In this document: one piece after another, positions 10,860 through 23,699 of the stretch
Layout of the letters: each line of letters starts with the position of its first letter
Numbering within the stretch: the stretch's first letter is position 1
Assembly (NCBI GenBank): GCA_039619475.1
Contig: CM077115.1
Location: 393,858,557 to 393,922,556 of the forward strand
Direction of reading: 5' to 3'
DNA: 64,000 bases
Source: Icerya purchasi
Lineage: Eukaryota; Arthropoda; Insecta; Hemiptera; Monophlebidae
Made by a program: the position numbers and the translations under genes
Notes under the pieces: generated by a model
What the model was told of the DNA's origin: nothing
The model's database searches: none
Seen by the model: only the letters and a program-made list of their open reading frames with translations

Positions 10860-12400
10860 TTACAGAAATAAATAATTACATTAACCCCTAATAGAATCAT
10901 ACGGAAGGCAATGGTAAATCGCGCTAATTGATTTGTAGTAGGCAGACATACACGAAAGGGGGGGGAGCTGGTTTTTGTATCGTGATAAATCACAACATTT
11001 ACAATATCAATTTCGAGAGTAGTCTTGCGTCTATCCTAGCGCTGCATATAACACAATTACCTAAAACACTATACCTATGATGATAAGACCGCATTTCCAC
11101 AGGCGAGCCGCGCGGATAGATTACCTACAGTTAAGCTTAAATTTTTTTTTTGCATAAAAATTTTCGTACTAAACAGAAAACTGTCTGTAATACGTCATGT
11201 ATTTACAGCCTAATACTGCATGTACTGATGAAAAGAGATAACTGATGACGGAAAGATGGGGTAACAATCGTAAGACATCCAAAAGGAAGAATTCACTTCC
11301 GGCTTCGTCATGAATAATTCCAAATACTTACTACCCCTCGTCCTCTTAATTACCGTTTTAATCAAATCCGTTATGTGATTTTTGCATTAGTTACAGACAT
11401 CCAAGTACAACTCTTTTTTCGTATACATTTACCCGCGTCCCTCATTTTCGCGCATGCACATAACGCATCGACTTAAATTGCACTGCCACCCTGCCTGATA
11501 AGAAGTAGCCTCCCGCACTCCGGGAGAAACAGTGTTTGCGATGATACAGACCGTACACAAACCTCAGAGGGAATTATTCGAATTCGTGCAACGCAAAATT
11601 CGTGTGGGCCAATGGCGTCTGTTGACAACAGCGGTAAGTGAAATTTCTAGTAATACGGTTTTCAGGTCAATGGGGAAACTGTTCTGCTATTAATATGATG
11701 AGGGTTAATGTCTTCAACACGCGACAGCAATAAAGTAACTTTTTTTCTTTTATTTACTATCGCTAGTACCGAAATATTTTAAATGTTGCTTAGCAACGAA
11801 AATAACGCGGTACCGATAAATTCTAATGAGAAATTTTAAATATTTCACGACTTTGCAGTTGTTAATTTCAACGGGAAACGAGGGTGAGGCGAGGTGTCGT
11901 TTAAGAATGTGCTGCACAATGCTGCAACATCTATGTTCACGGGGCACATGGTATCGGACACAATCGAAATCAGACGGTCGTCTTACAGTAACAATTTCGA
12001 TTTTCTTCATAATATTCCGCGCACTTTATATACGCTATTTAAAAGTTTTTCCGTGCGATATCCTACTATTTCGATTACATTATTGAAAGACTAAATGTTT
12101 GAAATACTATTTAAATTACGGTTGGAGTTCGATCAAAAATTCACGCCGTCGTTTTTTGTGTCATCAAAAAGGTGGTCTACTGTTAGTGACGTATCATTCC
12201 GCGTCGACAAAATTGGAAGGAAGAGCTTAAGTAGACGCTTTAAAAAAAAAGAACTTAAAAAGGAAAAATTTTCGAAAATTCCGAATAAAATTATACAGTA
12301 TTTTTTAAAGACGTGTGTGATGATCTAACGTTTCAACTTCTTTCCATCACTTTCCGAAGCTGGAGTTGATCAATATTCCAATCTTTTCTCGGTTGTTACG
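10860..12400. other. Unassigned, no transposon recognised
   Basis: Small ORFs on both strands between 11750 and 12330 overlap one another and have no recognisable domain. The only exon-like stretch is the candidate at 11541-11633. The base composition is less extreme than in the flanks. Confidence 0.35.
11541..11633 (+). CDS. Possible short first coding exon, function unknown
   Basis: ATG at 11541 opens 31 codons (begins MIQTVHKPQRELFEFVQRK, ends RVGQWRLLTTA) and runs straight into GTAAGTG at 11634, a near-consensus splice donor in phase 0. The codons are balanced and less AT-biased than the surroundings. I recognise no protein. It cannot splice in frame to the first phosphatase exon at 25828, which needs an upstream exon ending one base into a codon. 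It may be chance. No promoter or following exon was identified. Confidence 0.2.
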
Positions 12401-15400
12401 AATTATGTATTGCGGCATGATTACTTTAACGTATCGACCAAAAACAGGACTAACCGTACATTCGGCTACATAAATTTATTGCCAAGTCAAGCTAAAAACA
12501 ATACAATACTTTATTTTATGATCCCTTCGATACTGAATGTAAGCAAATGGAAGTTTACGTGTCGTCATTGCTAAAATTTTAGAAAATGCGACTGTCAATG
12601 TTCAACTGTAAAATCGATATGTACAGTATATATGTTTAATTTCGCGCCTGTCGCCTACAATGAGTCGAAAATCAGGAGCCAACTTTAAAACTACCTAAGG
12701 AACGTAAAAAATGAAACCCGAAATAAGAACAAGATCTAAAGGCTAAAAAACGAAAATGAATAAAGGAAGCATGCAAAACGTATTATACTATAAATTCACA
12801 ATCTAATATTTCCGTAAGAAGAACGAGAGATCGTTGGAAATAATAATTCAAAATTCGATACTTCGAAGAAAGAATAATGGATCATTAGAGATAATACAAA
12901 TTCGCAATACCGTGCCAAAAAAAGTAAAGTCACCGAAGCGTGAGTATTGTCACATATTTGAAAATGTAAATTTCGAACCTTTTTTTTTTCCTTCTCTTAA
13001 ACGGTAAAAACATCGCATAATAGTTAAAATAATTTCAATACGGCAAGTAAATCTGGAAAATAATAACGTGGTTTGTTTTCACATGATTAATTACACACGA
13101 CGAATATGAATAAAGCTACGTTTCTCAGGTGTGCTAAATGAATAAATAAAAAGTCAAGCTCTTTTCAAGGTCTTAAGACGTGTCCAATGTTTTCAGACAA
13201 GCAAAAGAAAACATGTACGAACACGAAATATTCAGAGTGTTCGGAAGTTTTACGTAAATATAATAATAGTCTTGTCAAAGCTGTTTACGAAAAAAAGGTA
13301 ATTAAATTATCAACGGTTCACCCGATATACTACTTTGGTAAATAGAATATCGTAATAACGATTTTAAAAATGAATATACGAGAAATTTACCAGCGCAATT
13401 AAACCATTTAAATTCATCGTACGTATAATTACGACGCAATAGAGCGCAATGTTTCCAATCGCTTACAATCGAGTCAATAAAAATGCGATGGAAATGTTTT
13501 TCAAAAATTATACGAGTGAAGTCGGTGAATTTTTTTTGGTCCTTAATAGCAATTCATTTGTTGACAAGACAATTTTGAAACATAAAAAGAATGTCAGCAT
13601 TTTATAAAAGAATGGTAAAATTTGATGTTGTTAATCTTCAACAACTGAATAAGAGACAAATCGAAAATATGGATGTAGTTTAAAGTGTTCAATAGAAATT
13701 TCCTAAAATAAGGGGGCGGGGTATTATTTGTATAAGTTTTTCTATACAACCATATACACCCGTACATATTTTGAGCACTTAAATTTAATTCATTAAATAA
13801 CAATGTTTATAAAAACTTGTGTATCCGTTGGGAAATACATATATATATATATTTATTTATTTATATATTTTTCGAACTCATTGATGGTAATAATAGCATA
13901 AATTTATAATGGATAAGTATTGAATGAATACGACAAAGTGTGACTTATGAAAAGTACTGAATAAGAATAATAAAGGAACCATCGATTTTAGATCGATAAG
14001 CCACATTCTATTCGCTTTAAAGTGAATTGGACATTGGGTAAACTAGCCGGCGGCGCATTATGATTATTTAGTTGAACAAAGGGTAAAAGTTTTTCTTTTA
14101 ATACCTGTGATTTGAAGTAAAAGAGCCTAAAGAAAATTGTTTCATACCCAAAATAGCAGATTTTTTGTTTTGTTTTTTTATAAAACATTTCTATAAAAAT
14201 ATTTATTAAAATATTTAAATTCAACATTTAAATGGTCCTTCAGTAGCCGTATATACATGTCAGGCAAAAACTGAAATAAATTAAATCTGTCAAATTACAC
14301 AGGAACAGTATGTGTACCATAGGAAATGATAGCAGAAAGAATGGACAATAATAATTTGTTTTGATTCTCTTCAGCAGTACACTTCGCGTGAGCGTTTACA
14401 CCTGGACGTCAACCGATAATTTCTCTCTCTTAACGAGGACTACAAGAAAACTAGCTCTGTATTCCTCTTAAACTATTTTTCTGTCAAATACTTTTCACTT
14501 AATAGTGTACACATTCGTGGAATTCTGTGCAATTATCGGAAAATTTTACTATAAATAATATTCTTGTAATGCCCGTTCAATTTTCTCAAGGAATAATATA
14601 CGATACACATAGAATAGTTATTTTAAAAGTTCTGGGCAAATGCTTTAATTATGTAAAAACAAAACGGTAGAGTTGGACTGTCGAGAATTTTCTTGAAAGT
14701 CGTACCTCCCGACGCTGTTTGTTAAGCCAATTTGACAAAAAATGCTCTTCGTGTTGTCATCTGTCTTCCACCTAATCGTTGAAAAGTTAGGATAAACAGC
14801 ATTTACTAATAGCAGTTGAAAATGCTAAATCTGATAACAGCTAACAGTTTTTGATCAATTTCTATCTTAAACAAATAAAAATAAAAGATAGAAAACCAGC
14901 ACGCAATAAAGAGTGACAATAAAACACAGTAAAAATTACACAATAAACAACGATGCAACATCATTTAAAAGTTTTTTTTTGTTTGCTTTCTTGGGGGGGG
15001 GATGCAAAACTAAGCGGCGTCAAGTTAGCCTCCCTCTCATGACAGAATTTCAAAATCAAATTTAATTAAGCAAATTGTGTTCGTTTTAAGTAAAATTGTG
15101 CTGATAATAAACAATTTTGTGCCGCACTGCAACACATAGTATTAGTAAAAATTGATCTGGGGGGCTAACTAATAAAAAAAAAGAAACGGTAACAATAACA
15201 GATTATTTAAATTTGTAACAAAAATCTCTCAAATAAATAAAACAACTACACAAAATTAAAAAAACAAACGATATTAACAAAATACATGCAACATATAAAT
15301 AAAACTATTAGCAAAAATACGGTGTCGTTTTATGTGATACATAAATTACGTAATATGTGTAAACTCTGCCATTCGGGCCTCGCGAGCGAGCAAGCTCCCT

Positions 15401-16149
15401 TGACTACCAATTTCTTTTTTTTTAAATTTATCTAGAAAAAGTGATTTTAATTGATTACGTAGTTCTTCCCTGTCTTTTATTAAAAAAAAATTTTTAGCAA
15501 TTGTACAACACAGCGCATTCGACCTTTGTGTTATCCTATATAATAACAAAGAGACAAAAAAAAAAATGGCGCAGTCATTAACATACATATGTATATTATA
15601 GTCATCTTCATCGAGTTGATAAATGTTAAAATTTGCCTATTTTATAAACGACACGAAACCAAACTATAATATAATTTTCTAGTTCGAAAACGTTCATTGC
15701 GTTTAGTCTTTTTTTAATCGTGTTTACGCGTGATTTCGCTATTCCCTCAAAAATTAACGTAACGTTTCATCCCTAAATCATTTGCATAGTTCGATTTTAA
15801 AAGATTCTTTTATACTTTTATTTTAATCGGCAATGGTGATTTCCAAGCGAAATCGAAATCTGCTTCGATGATCGTGTAAAATGAAATTCATATTCTACGG
15901 GACCTCTTACGAAAATAATTTCAAAAGCGCGTAAATTAAAAACAAAGAACGTGTCGATATTCAAACAGAAGTGTTGGGGGAGAGAAATTCAGACTATCCG
16001 GAAATGAACAGACTATATAATATATGAGATGGCAAAACTGTACGTGGTATTTCAATTTCTACATGTACGCTGAAGAAAGAATTTCGCACCAGTTGGCTGT
16101 TTTACATTTCGATATTAGTACTTTCTTCGTACGAATTATACAAAAATAA
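12401..16149. other. Long AT-rich stretch, no gene seen
   Basis: About 3.7 kb with many A and T runs and short TA repeats (e.g. 13840-13870). A G-run of 9 bases lies at 14993-15001. No ORF on either strand shows a domain, and no inverted-repeat element was spotted. It could be intergenic DNA or intron. Confidence 0.4.
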
Positions 16150-16640
16150 TTTTATTTTGTTCTACGAAGTCGTGGCAGTTCAAAATTTAATATAGCAAAA
16201 ACGTAATAGCAGCGTGGCTGATGAAGAAGAGAAGAAGAGTCGAACAAGTTGCACGCGCAGGAAGCTTTCCCAAAATTCCAGCAGAACCTGTCTACTACAA
16301 TAGAGCGTTCGTCGTCAGGCAAGGAAATTTTGGCGCCAAGCGCAGTCAACGGATAGCCCCGCATTATCAAAGCTGAAGTTCTAAAAACGTCTTAACAGCC
16401 GTCCCAATGTGTTTGTGCCTGAAATACTTACGAAACCGGGTCACCCTAGAAAAAACGAGGAGTCGCCTCGACTGAGTTACCGCGACTGTTCGGCGCCAGC
16501 CGAATAACTTCATCAACCCTAAACGACAAAACGTTGGCGAATCATAACACGTGCATATGCAATAAATCGACGCAAGCTCTGCGATTTCCTCGTTCATCGT
16601 TACAAAATAGATACACGCGTTCGACACAGGCCCGCGCCGC

Positions 16641-16663
16641 CAGAGCGAAATCGTTTCGCTCTG
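16641..16663. repeat. Perfect 10-base palindrome with 3-base centre
   Basis: Arms CAGAGCGAAA and TTTCGCTCTG around TCG, inside the CpG-dense block. It could be a dimeric protein-binding site, but there is no direct evidence. Confidence 0.5.
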
Positions 16664-17135
16664 TCCGACTCTAGTTCTCTTCGCTGAATCGGTCAAGGCT
16701 GCATAGAGAGGCGCTTCTTATATTTCACCTTTCGGTCACAGTCGCTTTGACATTTTATTTTCTATTATATTTATTATAAGCGTGATTAATCGCTTACAGT
16801 TATATCATCCGGAATGACTGAAACAGTCATTATAGATTAGTGTACTACCCTCGGTCGCTTCGTTCGTTTTGTTAAAATAAAAAGGCTAACCAAAAAAGAA
16901 GAAAAACATCGCTTAGAACAGTTTCAGTTGCTGCAAAAAACGTTACCAAATTAAAACTCTTTAATTCTTGATCAACGAGTCGTTTCAGAATGAGACAAAT
17001 TCGTATTGGAGGTCAGAAAAATCAGTCCACTTCGCGGTTCAAATGTTCGGCGCAACACATTAATCCGTTCAGTATGGGCCGCGATACCAAAATTACGATT
17101 TCGACTTTATTACGGGAAGGCATTATCCGACAAAC

Positions 17136-17182
17136 AAATTCACTACAGACTTTATAAAATCCAAATTCACTACAGACTTTAT
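17136..17182. repeat. 27-base direct duplication
   Basis: The 20-mer AAATTCACTACAGACTTTAT occurs at 17136-17155 and again at 17163-17182, a tandem step of 27 bases. It is recent enough to be exact over the 20 bases. Confidence 0.7.
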
Positions 17183-17300
17183 CGTTTTGCGTGTTTACAA
17201 CTCTTGGTTAATATACGTACATAAACGTACGATAGGCTGTAAATGTTTCTGATTAAATTGCTACGTAGCCAGCGAGCTCTCCTCGGATCTATTTTAAATT

Positions 17301-20124
17301 TACACGAATCAGTCAAAACATTAATGATTTTAATACACATTTAAAAGGAAAACTACATTTTCGTGTATACACCGCGCCATTTTTCTACATTGAAGTATTC
17401 TCTTTACGCGAAATATTATAACGAAATATTCGTAAGCCGGAAATGATATCAAAAATTATTATCCGTATAACTCTGCAACGAAACTAGCCCGGCGTTGTTT
17501 TTAAAAATCGCGTAATATTTAAAATGGCCACATAAATAAAGTAAAAAAATTTACTTTATTGCGAAACGAAAAAAAACCTTCTATACTTCTGTCCGTTTTC
17601 GGTTTGCTATTTATCGTGCGTATTTATTATTTTTACGAGTATTTTATCAAACCTAAATTCAAGTGAGATCGCTGAAATGACCGGTGTTCGCCTTCACTTA
17701 AGAACTGTCCGTTTAATAGATAATTTTCTAGATAAGACCTCGCCGCGATAACCCGTTAATTTCGTAAAGATCGTTGCAACAATTTCCGAGAAAGCCCCAG
17801 TTAAATAAGTACTCGTATTGTAATATAAAATCGGTCTGTAGCCGAGGGCCGCGAGATAGATGTATACAATACTATTTTAAAAGAAATGTTAAGAGCATTT
17901 CGACACGGAACACAAGTTTTATTAAAAGTTAACCATCAGATGCCGCGCTGTGAATCAACAACAGACCATTACTATTTTCTTCTTTTCCTGCACATATATA
18001 AATACATAGTAATATAAAAAGTTCATTTAAAATTATTTGCTTCGCGTTAAAGATTGTTACGTTTTTTTCCTTTTTATATTGACCGCAGGGAGTGGAAACA
18101 TGTTTCTACGGGAACTTATTTAACTGCGCAGCCATTAGCTACTTTTACATTCGATTTTCCGATAATATTGTATCGAAAGAAAAAAACAAAAAACATACTT
18201 CAGATTCTACACAGATATGAGCCGCCACCCAGGGGTAATAAATTACTAGTTACATGTTACATTTATCCTCGAGGGACAAAAATCAACAATTTTTTTTTTT
18301 TTAAACGAAAGATGTATATGAGGATTTCCATGCACCATATTCTATTATGGAGCCTACTTAGGAGGATCTACGAATTGATAACACAATCGATTCAGTTTTT
18401 AATTAAATTAATAAGTACTATTCGCAATCATATATTAAACAAAAAAAAGAATGGGTGTGTGAAAAAACGAACAAAAAATAAATAAAAAAAAAAATTGCAG
18501 TACCCTATTCATACAGAAAACATGTAAGGCACAAAAACACTCACATTGAACGGTGCCATTCAGTTTCAGTTTTAAATACTGAAAAAAAAAAAAAAAAAAT
18601 ACAAAAAAAGGTTTTTCTTAATAAATGTAGAAATTAAAGTACAGCATTTTTGCCTGGCCAGGTAATTCACAGCAAAATTGCATAATTTAAAATAGCGAAT
18701 ATAACGAATAAAACTTAGCAAAAACGAAACAATTTACATCCAAACGATACAATCTATTTTTACTTATCTTAATTTAAAGAAAATAAAAAACCGAAAATGA
18801 CATTAAAACGATTGAATCACATTACAGAATGTTCACTCACATTTTGCAATATTAAAATTTACGCAAAATAAAATTGCGAATAAGTGTCCATTTTGAACAG
18901 AAATAATAATTCGTTCGGAATATATTCGAAAGATGAAGGAATTCAATTAAATTTCACTTTACCTTTTCGGAAAAAACTATTCGAAATAATTTCCAAAAAA
19001 CCCATCTATTTAGAGCTCTAAATACGTACACAAGCTGAAAAAGACGTACTTATGTATTGGAGCACGTCACTCAGTATAGCACAAACCAGTAGCGTGCGAG
19101 TATTGAGTCTCGTGTGAAATACAGTAATGTTTTGTTTTTTTTTTTTGCTTTTTTTGTCGTGTTTGGCTTTTTGTTTGTTGTTGTAATACATGTAAATCAC
19201 GTGTGAATGAAGCCAATTTTACCTGAGAAAATGTATACATACGAGTTTTAAACAGAGATTCGCCCCTTCTTCTTGTATTTAGAAAAAGAATAAAAAAGAA
19301 ATCATATATAGATAAATAGATCAATTAGAACGGATGCTCTATATACATATATAACCGAAATTCTCAGCTTAAACTCCCTCTACTCCAAATTCACCTTACA
19401 TTTACTCCGGTAATTTTTTACTGTGTATGAACGTAAGTAATGGACGTTTCATATCATTTAATTTAATGTATTTGTAACACATAATATCATACATAAATTT
19501 TATCTTTCGTCACTTCTTCTTCACGTGAACTTTATCTAAGCCAAATCTCACACTCCTCCGTACGCGCGATGTGCTTAAAAAAGGATACAAAGTTTTTTCT
19601 TCACGTATTAATATGCAGATATTTCAAAGTTTGGTGGTCGCAAATAATTTTGTCCGGTCGGTGACATGACAGAAAACCGAAATTGCTTTGAGATGACGTA
19701 AATTCGTGGGGCTTAAATAATTTTAGTAAAAATCTGACGGAAGGTGACGATAAAACGAATTTTGTGAAAAACGGTAGTACTACTACGAGGGAAAAATAAT
19801 GTGTTTACGTAGCTCGGACAATAAAACATTTACGAATTTACGGCATTTTAATGTTTCCCCATCGAACGCAGTTGCAGACTATAAACGGAGAAAAGAGAAC
19901 AATAACAATTCCGCCAGCAATAATATTGAACATTCGAAAATCGTATACAAAAATTAGCCACGTACAGCGTGGATCTCCAAAAAGATTCACGCTAAACGTT
20001 TAAATCGGAGGAGCGAATTTCGACGGAGTTCAAACCTTTCGAGCTCTCTAAAGTATGAATAAATTATAAAATCCCTCGCGTAAAAAATAAAAACGTTAGT
20101 AAAAAAATACTGAAATACTAATAG
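17301..20124. other. AT-rich stretch, no gene seen
   Basis: Contains a 143-codon + ORF (18054-18485) that is Lys/Arg-rich with A-run codons and no domain, most likely chance. Long A runs lie at 18290 and 18580, and TA-rich DNA near 19300-19350. Nothing else was recognised. Confidence 0.4.
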
Positions 20125-20700
20125 TTGGCAAGAGCCTTTACGAATCCCTCTTCCACTCATCCTTCCAATCTTAAAATACCTGACGAAAATCTTGATTCTT
20201 TTATCAACTCGATTGCTCCTACTTACGTCCCTTCTTTCGAAGAAACCTGTCCATCTCTTTTTCCTCCAATTCATACTTCCTACGTTCTGACACCTCTTTT
20301 AATACCAACGATCTCCTCGCCTCATTAAACAAGTCTTCTATTTCTTCTCCTGGCATTGATAGCATTTCTTTTCTCATACTCAAAAAACTCTCCGATATCT
20401 CTCTCAACTTTCTCCTCAATATCTATGATTCTTTTCTCTCCTCTGCTTCTTTTCCATCTTCTAGGAATTCCTTTATCACTGTTCCGATTCCTAAAAAGGA
20501 TTCATCCTCTTTTCGCGCAATCCTCCTAACTTCTTGATTAAAGAAACTATTGGAAACATGCGTCTTGTTTAGTGGTTGCAGCACAACAATCTTCTTCCCA
20601 GAAACATGTGTTTGACTTCCGTTTGCTTATAAAGGAAAATTTTCTTTACGTATTTCAAAAATGGTCGCTTATCTATTCACTAATACCACGTTCTTGTGAT
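20125..20700 (+). pseudogene. LINE RT N-terminal fragment
   Basis: The + strand first reads the linker MARAFTNPSSTHPSNLKIPD. After a shift near 20330 it reads SSPGIDSISFLILKKLSDIS, LNFLLNIYDSFLSSASFPSS, FITVPIPKK and FRAILLTS. This is the RT fingers region (S-P-G-x-D-x-I, then P-I-P-K, then the R-x-I-L-L-x-S block) of an I- or R1-group LINE. Then come a stop and LLETCVLFSGC. ORFs on the opposite strand here are artefacts. It is truncated before the catalytic aspartates. Confidence 0.7.
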
Positions 20701-21638
20701 GAACGCTTGCATTCCGAGCACCTCTTTTATTTTGCAGAGCAATCTCTTTGAAAAAGAGTGCACAAACTGGTTTTATGTTGGATTCTTTGTCGCAAGTCTT
20801 AGAAAACCATGTTTACCGCTACACTTAACACGCCGGAACGGTAGATTGCAACAGTTACGCGTTTGGCCACATACAGCTGGTACCTATTCATTGAATAATT
20901 TATTTATCAGTTTGAAGTTCTTCTATTGCTACTTGAGTGTACAACAGGCCAGTCAATCGAAATATTTCATAATTTCGAGATGATGGATTTACATCGATGG
21001 AATGCAACGATATCTTCAATTTTAGGATAAATGTTTAATTTTTTACAATAAATCCTTTTTTTTCTCTTCAATTTCTGCTTTTATTTCATTTACGCCTATA
21101 GTTGGACGTAAATTATGGAGCCGAACCCTAAATGGCGTTTATCTTCGGAAAATTGGTGAGTGCAGAAATAATAATTTTCGAATCGTGATAGTTTAATTAT
21201 TCTTTTAAAGCTGCCTATTGACTCCGATATGATTATAGCGCTCGTTCTAAAGACAAACTTTATAGTTTAATCGGACAGTGAAACAGTACGTAATTAACTA
21301 AAGTTTTAACTAGTATAGAGCGAACACTGCTTCATCCTTTTTCCTACAACCAAATGTTTTTTAGTTTCACGTCATTTTCCCGATCGGCCTCAAGACGCCT
21401 GCTATAATTTTCGCGCAGAACAGCACATCGAACGCAATGATTAAATACTTCCTACAGGCATTGGCCATCATATTTAAAAACGTCTTGGCCATTTTTATGT
21501 CTGCAGGTACTGAAATATGCAATAGTACACAGAATTAACACACGATGATTATTATGTGCAAAGCATCAATAAAATTTCAACTTCTTTTTTAGCATATCAG
21601 ATTACATGCAGTATGAAATACTTGATAAACAATACGAG
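20701..21638. other. No gene seen
   Basis: Possible decayed continuation of the LINE to about 20870, then featureless AT-rich DNA up to the mariner end. Confidence 0.4.
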
Positions 21639-21641
21639 CGC

Positions 21642-22360
21642 TATCCGGAAAGTAGTACCCGTTTCGGAATATGAAAAAAAAAATAGTACACACATTAACA
21701 AATATTAACGTTTTATTTGTAAAGAACACTTAAACTACTTCTCTACATAGTCACCTCGCAAATTTAAGCATTTGTCGTAACGGGTGACGAGTTTTTGTAT
21801 CCCAGCTTCATATTCCTCCGCCGCCAGTGTAAGATCCGTAGTCGCATCTTCTTTTAGTTTTTCATCACTTACAAATTTCTTTCCTGCCATGACTTGGTGA
21901 TAATTTGAAGGAGCCGAGTCTGGACTATGGGGTGGATGGTTGAAAATTTCCTTCTATTTGAATTGTTGCACAAGTTGTTGTGTTATCCAAGCCGTATGAG
22001 GCCGGCCATTGCCGTATAGGAGAATGACGCCGTTTGACAACAGACCTCGCCGTCGATTCATCCATAACATTGTCTTCAAACAACTCCTTCAATTGACGAT
22101 GGATGTCGCAAGGTCGTCGCACATTTCTTGCGTCGAGAAATCTAATCACAGTTCTAACTTCACAACTGGCGACGTTCTTTATTTTCTTCAACATTATAAA
22201 ATACTCACAGAAGCAACAACACATTTAATGCCAGAGAGATGTAGCTTTACACACAGACAGTTGAAATACAACCGAACATCATGTTAGTGTATTTGTCCGG
22301 CGGCTACTCTACTCGTCAGCGTTCCGCACGGTGCAAACGGGTACTATTTCCCGGGTGATC
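21642..22360 (-). mobile_element. Mariner element, internally deleted
   Basis: Imperfect terminal inverted repeats of about 24-26 bases: the left end at 21642-21666 includes GTAGTACCCGTTT, and the right end at 22335-22360 carries its complement AAACGGGTACTATTTCCCGG. The body is about 720 bases against about 1.3 kb for a complete mariner. A TA dinucleotide precedes the left end, but the right-flank TA is lost or mutated. It is non-autonomous and dead; both transposase ends survive in one orientation. Confidence 0.85.
21735..22224 (-). pseudogene. Mariner transposase, N- and C-termini only
   Basis: Minus strand from 22224: IKNVASCEVRTVIRFLDARN then PCDIHRQLKELFEDNVMDES, the paired-type helix-turn-helix of mariner transposases. 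It then jumps to HPPHSPDSAPSNYH, a changed form of the C-terminal H-P-P-Y-S-P-D-L-A-P-S-D-Y-H signature. It ends with AEEYEAGIQKLVTRYDKCLN and LRGDYVEK-stop, a textbook mariner C-terminus. The middle, with two catalytic aspartates, is deleted; the last catalytic D of S-D-Y has become N. A stop and a frame change lie near 21950. Confidence 0.85.
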
Positions 22361-23269
22361 TTCGTGTATAAATCGACGCGTGTCAGTTTTACGACTAATT
22401 TTAAAAAGATGTTTTAATTATTAATTAATTATTAATTATTAATAAAGGGCGCAAGGATGATCATGTGCCTATTTCTTGACTTAATTTCGGCTAGATGAAA
22501 TGGTTACGAGAAGTCGGCAGTAGTCAGAGGCGGTCGCGGATATTTTTAATTAGATTACGATGATTTTTCGTTTTTCGAGCTATGCAAAAGTATGCGCATC
22601 GTTATTTCAGAAATGTAAGATTAAAAGACTGCGGTAATTTCATTGAGATCTCTAAATTCGGCTGTGTCCTATAACGTTGTCAAGCTACCTTCAATGACAG
22701 CCGATTCGGCATCAACAACCCTATATTACCCTCACAGATTCGGGTAAAATCCTGGGAAAGCAATAGTGCAGCACGGCAATCAAAGGCTTTGGTATTTTTC
22801 TCGATCGAATATGGATAACACTTCCGAATCCCTATTTAGCCGCAATGTCAGTGCTCTGTTCCAATTTAGTGTAAATGAAATGGCGCGATCGAGTAGTGAA
22901 TTTCTTGTTATTCTTTTTTCATTCTATTTAGTTTATTAATTTAAAATATATTTTCACAAACTATCGGCCCTAAGTTATTTCTTTTTTCATTTTCTATTTT
23001 TTATTTTTTTTAATTCCCTATACGATTTTTCGAGTTTTTCGGAAAACGTTTGTGTACGGTAACACTACGTGTGATAAATTAAAATAGGCAATACTTAAGG
23101 TCAAGAAGTGCAAAGACTTAATATTTAATCATTTTCTTTTTAAATTTTATAAATGGTACTTCACATGTAGGCTCGACCTGTAGCATATTTTGTTTTATGT
23201 AAAAGGCAGCGTAATTGATATGTACTCGATACAACTTTTATAAATCTTGAATAAGCAATAAGGTCTAAG
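22361..23269. other. No gene seen
   Basis: Short AATT-type repeats at 22415-22445, and moderately CpG-rich DNA at 22490-22860 without a recognisable domain. AT-rich afterwards. Confidence 0.4.
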
Positions 23270-23629
23270 AATTATATTACCTTAGCATTTTTCAGATGAG
23301 ATCGTGCAAGAATAGCTCGAATAATTCTGTTATATTAAACTCTGTTACCTAAATAATTAAACTGTGTTTTAAAAATTGAATATTTACATTTGTCAAAATG
23401 TAAGTCACATTGTTGAAGACGATCTAAATATGCATATGGTTAATACCGACATACTTCACATGTATTCCCCTGGATGACAATGTCGTTAAAGTATGATGTA
23501 TTTGACATCTCCTAAAATTTTGTCCAGAACTCTATGGAAGTCGTTTAGTGCGTTTGGAATGTCGGTCAATTATGCCGACAAGCAGCCGTATGTGTAGTGA
23601 TTTTTCACAAGCATTTTTCTCTCCAACTT

Positions 23630-23699
<70 letters not shown>

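Larger units (their letters stand above)
16150..17300. promoter_or_regulatory. CpG-dense gene-free block, candidate regulatory region
   Basis: The sequence from about 16150 to 16720 is visibly richer in G, C and CpG than anything around it and extends more weakly to about 17900. It has no supported protein: ORFs of 72 and 109 codons on the minus strand lack any recognisable motif. It contains a perfect 10-base inverted repeat (16641-16663). In insects with DNA methylation, unmethylated CpG-dense blocks often mark promoters or conserved control DNA. Assigning it to the phosphatase gene 9 kb downstream would be a guess. Confidence 0.25.

Noticed and set aside
18054..18485. 143-codon + strand ORF
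   Set aside because: Composition is Lys/Arg/Ile-rich from A-runs, with no domain, no splice signals and no conserved-looking segment; a chance ORF in AT-rich DNA.
20219..20419. Minus-strand Glu/Lys-rich ORF
   Set aside because: Opposite strand of the clear LINE RT fragment.
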